Assembly: GCF_016862275.1 (NCBI RefSeq)
Contig: NZ_BOMQ01000011.1
Coordinates: 119,863 to 183,862 of the forward strand
Reading direction: 5' to 3'
Length of the DNA stretch: 64,000 bases
Source of the DNA: Actinoplanes nipponensis
GTDB taxonomy: Bacteria > Actinomycetota > Actinomycetes > Mycobacteriales > Micromonosporaceae
The position numbers and the translations under genes are program-made. Below are positions 52,639 to 61,556 of this stretch, one piece after another. Positions within the stretch are counted from its first letter, which is position 1. Each line of letters opens with the position of its first letter. Under the pieces are notes generated by a model. That model did not search any database and had not been told where the DNA came from. It was given only the letters and a program-made list of their open reading frames with translations.

Positions 52639-55600
52639 ATGCCGTTCGATGGTTTCATCTCCTACAGCCATGCCGCCGACGGGCGGCTCGCCCCCGCCGT
52701 CCAGCGGGGTCTGCACCGGCTGGCGAAGCCGTGGCACCGCCGCCGGGCGCTGTGGATCTTCCGGGACCAGACCGGGCTGGCGGTGACGCCGGCGCTGTGG
52801 AGCTCCATCCAGGAGGCGCTGGACGGCTCGCGCCACTTCGTGCTGCTGGCCTCGCCGGAGGCGGCCCGCTCACCGTGGGTGAACCGGGAGATCGAGCACT
52901 GGGTGGCCACCAAGTCACCGGACCACATCCTGCCGGTGGTGACCGACGGCGAATGGCGCTGGGATCCCGGCGCCCGGGACTTCACCGCCGACTCCACCGC
53001 GGTGCCGGCGGCCCTGCGCGGCGTGTTCACCGAGGAGCCGCTCTACCTGGACCTGCGGTGGGCCCGGCGGGACGTCCACCTGAGCCTGCAGCACGCCCGG
53101 TTCCGCGACGCCATCGCGCAGCTCGCCGCGCCCATGCACGGGGTCAGCAAGGACGACCTGGAGGGCGAGGACGTCCGCCACCACCGGCGGGCCCGGCGGT
53201 TGTCCGCGGTGGCGGTGGCCCTGCTGGTGCTGTTGAGCCTGGTCGCCTCGCTGACCGGGGTGGTCGCCACGCGCAACGCCGACCGGGCCAACGCCGCGGC
53301 GTCGGAGGCCCGGCTGCAGCAACGGGTGGCGACGGAGCAGCGCGGCACCGCCCAGCGTGCCACCGAGGAGTCGCAACGCCAGCAGGAGAACGCCCGGGTG
53401 CAGGAGGACCGGGCGCGCGACGCGGCGGCCGAGACCCGGCACCAGGCGCAGCTCGCCCGGCAACAGCAGGCGCTGGCCGAGGACGCCGCCGCCGAAGCGA
53501 AGCGGGAGCAGGCCGACGCCGAGCGGTACCGGGCCAATGCCGAGCGGCAGAAGGCCAACGCCGAGCAGCAGCAGGCGGCGGCCCGGGGAGCCACCGAGGA
53601 GGCGAAGCGGCAGAAGGCCAACGCCGAGCGGCAGCTGGCCAACGCCCGGCGACAGCAGGAGCTGGCCGACCGGGCCACGGCGCGGGCCAAGCAGCAGCAG
53701 AAGCTCGCCGAGCACCACCGCGAGCTGGCCCGGCAGGCCAACCAGGAGCGGTTGAAGCAGGAGAAGCTCGCCCGCGAGGCGGCCGAGGAGGCCCGCCGCC
53801 AGCGCGAGGAGACGGCGTTGCAGCAGCGCGTCGTGGCCGGCCGGCGGCTGCTGGGGCGGGCCCGCGCGATGATCGAGGACGACCCGAGGAAGGCCCTGAT
53901 GCTCGGCGTGGCCGCGGAGCGCCTGCACTCCGACGCGCAGACCCGCGACCAGCTCAGCCACCTCGCGATGGCGACGCACTACGCCGGCGTCCTGGCCGAC
54001 GTGACCGACGTGGCGCCGCTCGCCGGGACGGTGGTCGCGACCGCCGGCGCCGGCGGGACGGTGGCGCTGTGGAACGTCGCGGACCCGGCCGCGCCGGTCC
54101 GGCTCGGCTCGCTGCCGGCCGCCGGGACCGCGGACCGGACGCTGGCGGCGGCCCCGGACGGACGGACCCTGGCCGTCTTCGACGGGCGCTCGGAGGCGGT
54201 GCTCTGGGACGTGACGGACCCGGCCCGGCCGGTACGGACGGCAACGCTGCCCGACGCCGCCGGGATCGTGTCGGTGACGTTCAGCCCGGACGGGCACACC
54301 GTCGCCACGGGCAACCGCGACAAGGACACCACCCTGTGGAACGTCGCCGGGCCGGCGCCGGCCGTGCTGGCCACGCTGCCGGCGGCGCACCACCTGAAGT
54401 TCAGCCCGGACGGACGGATCGGCGTCACCAGCGGTGAGTCCGTCACCGTCTGGGACCTGGCCGACCCGGCCCACCCGGTGCGGGGCGCCACGCTCGCCCT
54501 GCTGTTCGGCGACAACCAGCCCGACGCGGCCATCGAGTTCAACCCGAAGCTGCCCGTGGTGGCCGTCGAGGGACCCGGCGACTACGTGTGGCTCTGGGAC
54601 CTGACCGACCCCGCCGAGCCGCGGCAGGGTTTCTCGCAGCTCGCCGGCTCCGGCGTGGCCCATCTCAGCGCGATGGCCTTCAGCCCGGACGGGAACACGC
54701 TGGCCCTCGGCGACACCGACGGGACCACGGCGTTGTGGAGCGTCAGCGCCGAGAGCGACCGGCTGGCGTGGCTGCCGACGCTCGTGGCCACCCTGACCTC
54801 CCGGGGCGGTCCCGTGCGGTCGATGGCCTTCAGCCCGGACGGGCGGACGCTGACCACCGCCGGCGACCGCCGCACGGCCACGCTCTGGAACCCCCGGGGC
54901 CGGTTCGCCCGGGAGGCGGTCGCCGACCTGCCCGGGCCGTGGCCCGGCCGGATCGTGGGCCTGGACTTCGGACCGGACGGCCGCTCGCTGATCGCCGCCG
55001 GCCGGACGGGCACGGCGGTGCGGTGGGACCTGACCGGACCGGCCGGCCCGTCCCGGCGCGACCCGCTGCCGTTGCACAGCAGCAAGGTCGACGGCATGAC
55101 CCTCAGCCGCGACGGCCGCACCCTGGCCGTCCTGGGCGCGGACCGGGCGGTGACCGTGCTGGACCCGACCCGGCCGGCCGACGCCGCGCCCCTGGCCGTC
55201 ATCACCGAGGACGGCGGCCCCGTGTACGCGCTGACCTTGAGCCCGGACGGGCGCACCCTGGCCATCGGCCACGGCGAGGGCAAGACGACGCTGTGGGACC
55301 TCGCCGACCGGCAGCGGCCCGCGCTGCTCGCCACGCTCGCCCTGCGCGAGATCGTGACGGCTGTCGCGTTCAGCCCGGACGGGCGCCTCATGGCCGTCGG
55401 CGAGGGCTACAACATCTCGATGTGGGACCTGACCGACCGGTCCGCCCCGGCGCGGCTCACGTCGATCCCCCTCACGGACGGGTCCAGCTACAACGCCGGG
55501 GCGCTCGCCTTCAGCCCGGACGGGCGCACCCTGGCGGCCGGCACCGACAACGCCGGGGGAGCGGCGATGCTGTGGGACGTCGCCGACCCGGCCCAGCCCA

Positions 55601-55986
55601 GCCGGATCGCGATCCTGACCGGACACACCAACCAGGTGCTCTGGGTGGCGTTCACCCCGGACGGGCGCGGCCTGGCCACCGCCAGCCTGGACAACGCCCT
55701 GATGCTGTGGGACATCGCCGAACCCGGCACCCCGGTCCGGTTCGCCACGATCAAGAAACCCGGCCTGCAGACCTACAGCGTCGCGCTGAGCCCCGACGGG
55801 CGCACCGTGGCGGCCGGCGGCACCTTCAACGCCCCGAGCAAGACCGTGACGCTCTGGGACACCACGGTGCCGGAGGAGCTGTCCGCCGACCCGGTCAGGC
55901 ACGCCTGCGCGGTCAGCGGGCGCGGGCTCAACGCCGAGGAGTGGAGCCGCTACGTCCCCGAGCTGCCGTACCGGTCCACCTGTTGA
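52639..55986 (+). CDS. TIR domain, transmembrane, coiled-coil and WD40 propeller protein
   Basis: 1115 residues. Residues 1-160: TIR_2 domain starting FDGFISYSHAADGRLAPAVQ, with FRDQTGLAVTPALW and SRHFVLLASPEAARSPW; E84 in WVNREIEHW sits where TIR NAD hydrolases carry the catalytic Glu. 188-211: one membrane helix. 213-400: long Ala/Gln/Glu/Arg coiled coil with repeats of QKANAE type. 405-435: short helical link (ARAMIEDDPRKALMLGVAAE). ~447-1115: about 14 WD40-like blades (FSPDGRTLA, LWDLADP). Likely a membrane-tethered, oligomerising sensor with an NADase or scaffold TIR end; ligand probably bound by the propellers. Related multidomain proteins occur in other actinomycetes but none is characterised to my knowledge. 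Function (defence, signalling, cell death) is inference. Confidence 0.88.
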   Translation: MPFDGFISYSHAADGRLAPAVQRGLHRLAKPWHRRRALWIFRDQTGLAVTPALWSSIQEALDGSRHFVLLASPEAARSPWVNREIEHWVATKSPDHILPVVTDGEWRWDPGARDFTADSTAVPAALRGVFTEEPLYLDLRWARRDVHLSLQHARFRDAIAQLAAPMHGVSKDDLEGEDVRHHRRARRLSAVAVALLVLLSLVASLTGVVATRNADRANAAASEARLQQRVATEQRGTAQRATEESQRQQENARVQEDRARDAAAETRHQAQLARQQQALAEDAAAEAKREQADAERYRANAERQKANAEQQQAAARGATEEAKRQKANAERQLANARRQQELADRATARAKQQQKLAEHHRELARQANQERLKQEKLAREAAEEARRQREETALQQRVVAGRRLLGRARAMIEDDPRKALMLGVAAERLHSDAQTRDQLSHLAMATHYAGVLADVTDVAPLAGTVVATAGAGGTVALWNVADPAAPVRLGSLPAAGTADRTLAAAPDGRTLAVFDGRSEAVLWDVTDPARPVRTATLPDAAGIVSVTFSPDGHTVATGNRDKDTTLWNVAGPAPAVLATLPAAHHLKFSPDGRIGVTSGESVTVWDLADPAHPVRGATLALLFGDNQPDAAIEFNPKLPVVAVEGPGDYVWLWDLTDPAEPRQGFSQLAGSGVAHLSAMAFSPDGNTLALGDTDGTTALWSVSAESDRLAWLPTLVATLTSRGGPVRSMAFSPDGRTLTTAGDRRTATLWNPRGRFAREAVADLPGPWPGRIVGLDFGPDGRSLIAAGRTGTAVRWDLTGPAGPSRRDPLPLHSSKVDGMTLSRDGRTLAVLGADRAVTVLDPTRPADAAPLAVITEDGGPVYALTLSPDGRTLAIGHGEGKTTLWDLADRQRPALLATLALREIVTAVAFSPDGRLMAVGEGYNISMWDLTDRSAPARLTSIPLTDGSSYNAGALAFSPDGRTLAAGTDNAGGAAMLWDVADPAQPSRIAILTGHTNQVLWVAFTPDGRGLATASLDNALMLWDIAEPGTPVRFATIKKPGLQTYSVALSPDGRTVAAGGTFNAPSKTVTLWDTTVPEELSADPVRHACAVSGRGLNAEEWSRYVPELPYRSTC

Positions 55987-56062
55987 CGAGGCCAATGGCG
56001 ACCGGGTGCGGTCCTTCGGCCCCTTCGCGGCGCCCGGCCCGGCGGGCGAGCATGGCCTGGGG

Positions 56063-57289
56063 GTGATCGATGTGTCGGGAACGAGTTCCGCCGCCGCGAC
56101 CGACGGCGCGGCCGGTGTCCGCATCCCCCGCGACCGGGAGGACGACTACACCCCGGCCATGGCGGACCGGCGCCGTGCCATGCTCACCGGGCTGACCGGC
56201 GCCGACCTCTCCGGCGTCGCGGGCGCGCCGTTCGACCCGGCCCTGGCCCGCGGCAACGTGGAGAACTTCATCGGCGTCGCCCAGGTCCCGATCGGCGTGG
56301 CCGGGCCGCTGCGCATCCACGGCGAGCACGCCCGCGGCGACTTCATCGTGCCGCTGGCGACCACCGAGGGCGCGCTGGTCGCCAGCTACAGCCGCGGGAT
56401 GCGGCTGCTGACCGGGTGCGGCGGCGTCACCACGACGATCGTCGAGGAGTCGATGCAGCGCGGGCCGGTCTTCTCGTTCGCCACCGCCGCGGCGGCGCGC
56501 GACTTCGGCGCCTGGGTCACCGGACGGTTCGGTGAGATCAAACGGGTGGCGGACGGCACGAGCCACCACGCCCGCCTGCGGGACATCGACCAGTTCCAGG
56601 TCGGGCCGCTGCGCTACCTGCGGCTGAACTTCACCACCGGCGACGCCGCGGGGCAGAACATGACCAGTCGGGCGACCGCCGCGGCCTGCGAGTGGATCGC
56701 GGCGCACCATCCCGCCCGGCCGGCGTACCTGCTGTCGGGCAACATCGACACGGACAAGAAGCACTCGCACATCAACACGCTGCTCACCCGCGGCCGCCGG
56801 GTCGTGGCGGAGGCGGTGCTGTCGCGTACGGCCCTGCGTGCGGCCATGGGTGTCGACACCGCCGAGCTGTTCCGCTGGCGGCAGGCCGCCGCGACCGGCA
56901 CGCTGCTGGCGGGCGCGGCCGGCAACGGGGCCCATGCCGCCAACGGGCTGGCCGCGCTGTTCATCGCCACCGGGCAGGACGCCGCCAACGTCGCCGAGTC
57001 GCACGCCTCCCTGACCTACACCCAGCTGCTGGACTCCGGCGACTACTACTGGTCCGTGACGCTGCCCGCCCTGATCGTGGCCACCTGCGGCGGCGGGACC
57101 GCCCTGCCGACCCAGCGCGAATGCCTCGCGCTGCTGGGCTGCGCCGGCCCGGGCCACGCCCGCAAGCTCGCCGAGATCTGCGCCGCGACCGTGCTGGCCG
57201 GCGAGATCTCGCTGGCCGCGGCGGTGGTCCACGGCGACTGGGTGTCCGCCCACGAGCGGCTCGGCCGCAACCGGCCCGGCGCCGGATAG
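56063..57289 (+). CDS. Hydroxymethylglutaryl-CoA reductase (class I-like), stand-alone
   Basis: About 408 residues; GTG 56063 or 56072 (both near GGGG) are likelier starts than the more upstream GTG 56006. Signature motifs: ENFIGVAQVPIGVAGPL, catalytic Glu in ATTEGALVASYSRG, Lys in NIDTDKKHSHIN, GNGAHAANGLAALFIATGQD with catalytic Asp, VATCGGGTALPTQRE and the late His in VSAHERLGRNRP. Converts HMG-CoA to mevalonate with NADPH. The usual DKKPAAIN sequence is here DKKHSHIN. No other mevalonate-pathway gene is nearby, so its product may feed a secondary isoprenoid route or another acyl-CoA may be the substrate. Confidence 0.86.
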   Translation: MIDVSGTSSAAATDGAAGVRIPRDREDDYTPAMADRRRAMLTGLTGADLSGVAGAPFDPALARGNVENFIGVAQVPIGVAGPLRIHGEHARGDFIVPLATTEGALVASYSRGMRLLTGCGGVTTTIVEESMQRGPVFSFATAAAARDFGAWVTGRFGEIKRVADGTSHHARLRDIDQFQVGPLRYLRLNFTTGDAAGQNMTSRATAAACEWIAAHHPARPAYLLSGNIDTDKKHSHINTLLTRGRRVVAEAVLSRTALRAAMGVDTAELFRWRQAAATGTLLAGAAGNGAHAANGLAALFIATGQDAANVAESHASLTYTQLLDSGDYYWSVTLPALIVATCGGGTALPTQRECLALLGCAGPGHARKLAEICAATVLAGEISLAAAVVHGDWVSAHERLGRNRPGAG

Positions 57290-57296
57290 CGGACGG

Positions 57297-57833
57297 TCAC
57301 CTCCCGGGCGGGCGCGTGCGGGACAGCTCGCGGTCCGCCGGGTCGCGGGCGGAGACGATCGGCGGCTGGCGCGCGGACCAGACCACCACCAGGCGGCCGT
57401 GGCCGGGCACGACCAGCCGGCGGCGGCCGTCGACCACGACCGTCGTCACGGCCCCGCCGACGAGCAACTCGGCGGTGCGGATCCAGGCCGGCCGGTGCGC
57501 GTGGTCCCGGACGGACGAGCCGCCCGTCGCCTCGATCCCGGCCGGCGCCAGGTCGGCCCGGTCCCGCAGGAAGGCCTCGGCCGACCACCGTTCACCGGCG
57601 CTCGAGCCGCCGCCGCCCGTGTAGCGCCAGCCGGCCTGTCCGTCGTACACCAGAATGTGGGTCTCGTCCCAGTAGCAGGAGACTCCCCGGCGCACGAACC
57701 GGGCGGCGGCGATATCGCCGTCGACGTCCACGGCCAGCGGCGCGAAGCGCCGCCGGCGGCTCAGCGACACCGGCCGGGCCGGCAGGCCCCCGGCGATCAG
57801 CTTGCGGCTCTCCGCCTCGCGGTCGTACGCCAT
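57297..57833 (-). CDS. Hypothetical protein
   Basis: 178 residues from ATG 57833. No signal peptide. Features: FVRRGVSCYWDETHILVYDG, a Gly-rich loop (YTGGGGSSAG), WIRTAELLVGGAVTTVVVDG and a C-terminal RPAWIRTA-type segment, a beta-rich pattern. Some similarity in style to actinomycete proteins annotated as hypothetical; I recognise no family. It diverges from a membrane protein across 79 bases, and is convergent with the HMG-CoA reductase (7-base gap). Confidence 0.65.
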   Translation of the reverse strand: MAYDREAESRKLIAGGLPARPVSLSRRRRFAPLAVDVDGDIAAARFVRRGVSCYWDETHILVYDGQAGWRYTGGGGSSAGERWSAEAFLRDRADLAPAGIEATGGSSVRDHAHRPAWIRTAELLVGGAVTTVVVDGRRRLVVPGHGRLVVVWSARQPPIVSARDPADRELSRTRPPGR

Positions 57834-57912
57834 CAGGGGACGATATGCCCGCCGGCGCACCGGCACCCGCGCGCCACGGTGCCGATCGCCCGGCCGGCTC
57901 GTTGATCATCTC

Positions 57913-58680
57913 GTGAACCGTGATGTCGTGTTGTCGCCGCGGCCGACGGCCGTCCGGGTCGTGCCGGCCCGGGTGTGCGGCGGGGTGCTGGCCGGGCTGG
58001 CGGGCGCCATGGGAGTCCTGCTCGCCCTGCCCGCGAGCTGGAGTGACTACCCCGATCGGTACCCCGGCTTCCGGCTCGGCCTGCCCTGGCAGACGCCGTA
58101 CCCGTCGATGTTGCCCGCGCTGATCGCGGCGCTGGCCGTCGCCGGTGTCGTCGCCGCCGTCCGGCCGGCGGCCGCGCGGGCCGTGGCGGTGGTCGCCGCC
58201 CTGGCTGGCCTGCAGGCCGCCGGCATCGCCGTGGTCGCCCGGCGGGACTGGTGGAACTTCGCCGGCGCGGACGGCGCCAGCCACCAGCGGGCCGCCGCCG
58301 GATCGCTGCTGGCGGCGGTGCTGGCGGTCGTGGCGGTCGCCGTGGTGGTGGTGAGCGTGCTGCTGTACCGCACCGGCCGGGGCCGGCAGCGGCCGCTGCG
58401 GTGGCAGGTCGCCGGCGGTGTCGTCGCCGGCGTGGTGGTCGCGGTCGTGGTGCCGGCGCTGCTGTGCGCGCACTGGTACTACACGAGCGTCACGGCGTTC
58501 GGGCAGTTCGCGTTGTGGTGGTCGCTGCCGTGGGGGGCCGGGCTGGTCGCGGCCGGTACGGTGCCGGATTCGGCCGCGCGGCAGACGGCGGTGCTGAGCG
58601 TGCTGGCGTCCGTGCTGCTCGCGGTCTTCTGCCTGGCCGCGCCGACCGTGTTCGGCTTCGGGGTACGTCTGCCGGACTAG
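57913..58680 (+). CDS. Hypothetical multi-pass membrane protein
   Basis: 255 residues from GTG 57913. Six or seven hydrophobic helices, arranged as two groups around an extracellular-looking stretch SWSDYPDRYPGFRLGLPWQT rich in Tyr/Trp/Pro. Contains WWNFAGADGASHQRAAAG between helices. No family recognised; membrane topology is the only firm statement. Located upstream of the glycosyltransferase but separated by 83 bases. Confidence 0.68.
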   Translation: MNRDVVLSPRPTAVRVVPARVCGGVLAGLAGAMGVLLALPASWSDYPDRYPGFRLGLPWQTPYPSMLPALIAALAVAGVVAAVRPAAARAVAVVAALAGLQAAGIAVVARRDWWNFAGADGASHQRAAAGSLLAAVLAVVAVAVVVVSVLLYRTGRGRQRPLRWQVAGGVVAGVVVAVVVPALLCAHWYYTSVTAFGQFALWWSLPWGAGLVAAGTVPDSAARQTAVLSVLASVLLAVFCLAAPTVFGFGVRLPD

Positions 58681-58763
58681 GGTCGGGTGTCCTTTTGCGC
58701 CGAACCGGGCAGCTCGGCGGATCACGGGATGCCGATGGGCCGCGGCTCCGGTAGACAGTACCC

Positions 58764-60200
58764 ATGGTGCTGGTGCATGTCGTACCCTCCAGCCGCCGCC
58801 CGGTGTCGCGTCTGGAGACCGTCATCGAGGCCGAGCGCTACGCCCGCCTGCGCACGACCGCGGACGGCTTCCGGCGCCGGTTCGCCGGCCGGACCATCTG
58901 GAACGTGAATTCCACCGCCGTGGGCGGCGGCGTGGCGGAGATGCTGCAGGGCCTGGTCGGCTACGTCGAGGACCTCGGCATCGCGATCCGCTGGCTCGTC
59001 ATCCACGGCGACGCCGACTTCTTCTCGATCACCAAGCGCCTGCACAACGCGGTGCACGGCCACGGCGACCCGGCCGGCCTGGACGCCGCGGCCGCCCATC
59101 ACTACACGCACGTGCTGACCGCGAACGCCGTGGAGCTGCTCGACCACGTGCGGCCGGGCGACATCGCGCTGCTGCACGATCCGCAGACGGCCGGGCTGGC
59201 CGCGCCGCTCGCCGAGGCCGGCGCCACCGTGGTGTGGCGCTGCCACATCGGCGCCGACCGGCAGACCGGCGTCACGGAGGCCGCCTGGGAGTTCCTGCGG
59301 CCGTTCCTGAGCGCGGCCCACGGCTGGGTGTTCAGCCGGCGGGCGTACGCCCCCGACTGGCTGGATCCGGGGCGGGTGTGGGTGGTACCGCCGTCGATCG
59401 ACCCGTTCTCCACCAAGAACGCGGACCTCGACGCCGACACGGTCCGCACGGTCCTGGCGACCATCGGCGTGCTCGACGTGCCGCCCGCCGGCCCGCCCGC
59501 CCGGTTCGGCCGGCGGGACGGCACCGTCGGCGAGGTCGTCCGGCCGGCCGCGGTCGTCGCGGACGGCCTGCCCGGCCCGGACGACGAGTTGGTCGTCCAG
59601 GTCTCCCGCTGGGACCGCCTCAAGGACATGACCGGGGTGATGCGCGGCTTCGCCGACCACGTGGCCGACCACCGCCCCCGGTATCTGGCGCTGGTCGGTC
59701 CCGCGGTGACCAACGTGGCCGACGACCCGGAGGGCGCCACCGTCTACGCCGACTGCCTGCTGCAGTGGCGGGCGCTGCCACCCGCGGCCCGGGCCCGCAC
59801 GCTGCTGGTGACCCTGCCCCTCGACGACACCGACGAGAACGCCACCATGGTCAACGCCCTGCAGCGGCACGCGAGCGTGGTGACGCAGAAGAGCCTGGCG
59901 GAGGGTTTCGGGCTCACCGTGGCCGAGGCGATGTGGAAGGGGCGGCCCGTGGTCGGGTCCGCGGTGGGCGGCATCACCGACCAGATCGCCGCCGGGACGG
60001 GGGTCCTGCTCGACGACCCGACGGACCTGGCCGCGTTCGGCGCGACCGTGCGGCACCTGCTCGACCACCCGGAGGAGCGCGCCCGCCTGGGGGCCGCGGC
60101 GCACGACTACGTCCGCGCCAACTTCGTCGGCGACCTGCACCTGCTGCGCTACGCCGAGGTCTTCGGCGCCCTGGCCCCGGTCGGCCCGGCGGCGCGCTGA
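58764..60200 (+). CDS. GT4 glycosyltransferase, trehalose synthase (TreT)-like
   Basis: 478 residues. Strong TreT-type pattern: GRTIWNVNSTAVGGGVAEML, LLHDPQTAGLAAPLAEAGAT, VVWRCHIGADRQT, VWVVPPSIDPFSTKN; then the GT4 C-terminal half VVQVSRWDRLKDMTGVMRGF and donor-site TQKSLAEGFGLTVAEAMWKG with the EX7E pair (EGFGLTVAE). TreT joins NDP-glucose and glucose to trehalose; actinomycete members of this subgroup are often only called glycosyltransferase. Trehalose as compatible solute is plausible but substrate is not proved. Confidence 0.85.
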   Translation: MVLVHVVPSSRRPVSRLETVIEAERYARLRTTADGFRRRFAGRTIWNVNSTAVGGGVAEMLQGLVGYVEDLGIAIRWLVIHGDADFFSITKRLHNAVHGHGDPAGLDAAAAHHYTHVLTANAVELLDHVRPGDIALLHDPQTAGLAAPLAEAGATVVWRCHIGADRQTGVTEAAWEFLRPFLSAAHGWVFSRRAYAPDWLDPGRVWVVPPSIDPFSTKNADLDADTVRTVLATIGVLDVPPAGPPARFGRRDGTVGEVVRPAAVVADGLPGPDDELVVQVSRWDRLKDMTGVMRGFADHVADHRPRYLALVGPAVTNVADDPEGATVYADCLLQWRALPPAARARTLLVTLPLDDTDENATMVNALQRHASVVTQKSLAEGFGLTVAEAMWKGRPVVGSAVGGITDQIAAGTGVLLDDPTDLAAFGATVRHLLDHPEERARLGAAAHDYVRANFVGDLHLLRYAEVFGALAPVGPAAR

Positions 60201-60326
60201 GCCCGCTGCCGGGAGGGGCCGCGGTGGCGTCCGGCCCGGACCCGCGGGTCCTTCGGCTCTGGCCGGCGGCGCGGGCCCCGGCCGATGGTGGGCGGTGGGT
60301 ACGGTGTGGACGGAGGTGCTGCCCCC

Positions 60327-61556
60327 ATGGCGGACGTCGATGTCGGCCTGCCGGACGGCCGGACCATGCTGGCGCTCCTGCCGCTGGCCCTGGTCGTGCT
60401 GGGCCTGGTCGCCTACAGCCTGGTCCGCCTGGCGTGCGCGCCCTCGGCGCCGTACCTGCCGAAATGGCTGTGGGCCGCGATCATGCTGGTGAGCATGCCC
60501 TGGGGAGCGATCGCCTACCTGCTGCTGGCCCGCGGCGATGTGCCGGCCCCGCCGGTCGCGGCGGCCACGCCCGTCGCACCCCCGGAGGAGAGCCGGCCGC
60601 CCCCGGTCGCCGCGCCGGTCGTGGCGGCGGCGCCGGACCCCGCCACCGCGGTGGCGGTCTCCACCCGCGGCCTGACGCGCGACTACGGCGGCGGTGCCGG
60701 TCTGTTCGATGTGAATCTCGCCGTCCCCCGCGGCGCGGTGTACGGGCTGGTCGGTCCCAACGGCGCCGGCAAGAGCACGCTGTTGTCCATCCTCACCGGA
60801 CTGCGTCGCGCCGACAGCGGCTCGGTACGCCTCGACGTGCCCGCCACCGCGCTGGCGGTGTGTCCCGACGTCCCCGAGTTCGACCCTTGGCTCACCGCCT
60901 TCGAGGTGGTGGACTTCGCCCGCAGTTACGTGGCCCCCGGCCGGGGCCCGGACGCCGTCCGGCGCGCGCTGGCCGACGCCGGCCTCGCCGAAGTGGCCGG
61001 CCGGCGGGTGGGCGGCTTCTCCCGGGGCATGACGCAGCGGCTCGGGCTGGCCGTGGCCCTCGTCGGCGATCCCCGGGTGCTGCTGCTCGACGAGCCCACC
61101 TCGGCTCTCGACCCGGCCGGCCGGGCCGAGATGCTCGACCTCGTCGCCGGCATGCGCGGGCGCCGCACGGTGATCTTCTCCAGCCACATCCTGGCCGACG
61201 TCCAGCGGGTCGCCGACGTCGTCGGCGTGCTGCGGGCCGGCCGGCTGCTGTTCCAGGGCCCGACCCGCAGCCTCGTGGAGGAGCACCTCGACCCGCGGTG
61301 GCTGCTCCGGCTGACCGGGCCCGTCGACGAGGTCGTCGCCAAGCTGCGTGGCCGGTCCTGGGTCCGCCGGGTCGACGTGCTCGACGGGGCCCGGATCCGC
61401 GTCGAGGCCGACACGGTCCGGCACGGCGAGTACGGCATCCCCGAGGTCGTGGCGTCCTGCCGCGCGGGCCTGGTCTCGTGCGAGCCGGTGGCGGCCGACC
61501 TGGAGAGCGCCTTCCTGGCCCTGACCGGGCCCGGCGGACAGGAGGCCCGGCGATGA
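60327..61556 (+). CDS. ABC transporter ATPase fused to an N-terminal PLDc_N-like membrane segment
   Basis: 409 residues from ATG 60327 (GGAGG 10 bases upstream). Residues ~10-70: two membrane helices; the second, LWAAIMLVSMPWGAIAYLLL followed by AR, resembles the PLDc_N hairpin of phospholipase D/cardiolipin synthase-type proteins. A Pro/Ala linker (~72-108) leads to a full ABC-2-type ATPase: Walker A GPNGAGKSTLLSIL, signature FSRGMTQRLGLAVAL, Walker B LLLDEPTSALDP, VIFSSHILADV. Such tethering is unusual; canonical ATPases are soluble. Stop overlaps the permease ATG by four bases. Confidence 0.88.
   Translation: MADVDVGLPDGRTMLALLPLALVVLGLVAYSLVRLACAPSAPYLPKWLWAAIMLVSMPWGAIAYLLLARGDVPAPPVAAATPVAPPEESRPPPVAAPVVAAAPDPATAVAVSTRGLTRDYGGGAGLFDVNLAVPRGAVYGLVGPNGAGKSTLLSILTGLRRADSGSVRLDVPATALAVCPDVPEFDPWLTAFEVVDFARSYVAPGRGPDAVRRALADAGLAEVAGRRVGGFSRGMTQRLGLAVALVGDPRVLLLDEPTSALDPAGRAEMLDLVAGMRGRRTVIFSSHILADVQRVADVVGVLRAGRLLFQGPTRSLVEEHLDPRWLLRLTGPVDEVVAKLRGRSWVRRVDVLDGARIRVEADTVRHGEYGIPEVVASCRAGLVSCEPVAADLESAFLALTGPGGQEARR

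Noticed and set aside
53300..53800. DNA-level repeats in the coiled-coil region of the TIR gene
   Set aside because: They follow from repeated codons of the heptad-like coiled coil, not from an independent repeat element; likewise the repeated FSPDGR codons in the WD40 part.
52915..56124. 1069-codon open frame on the minus strand opposite the TIR-WD40 gene
   Set aside because: Low-complexity Gly/Arg/Asp product with no domain; it is the antisense of a very GC-rich gene with strong third-position bias.
58722..61424. 900-codon minus-strand open frame
   Set aside because: Antisense shadow of the glycosyltransferase and ABC ATPase genes; spans their intergenic region and has no recognisable fold.
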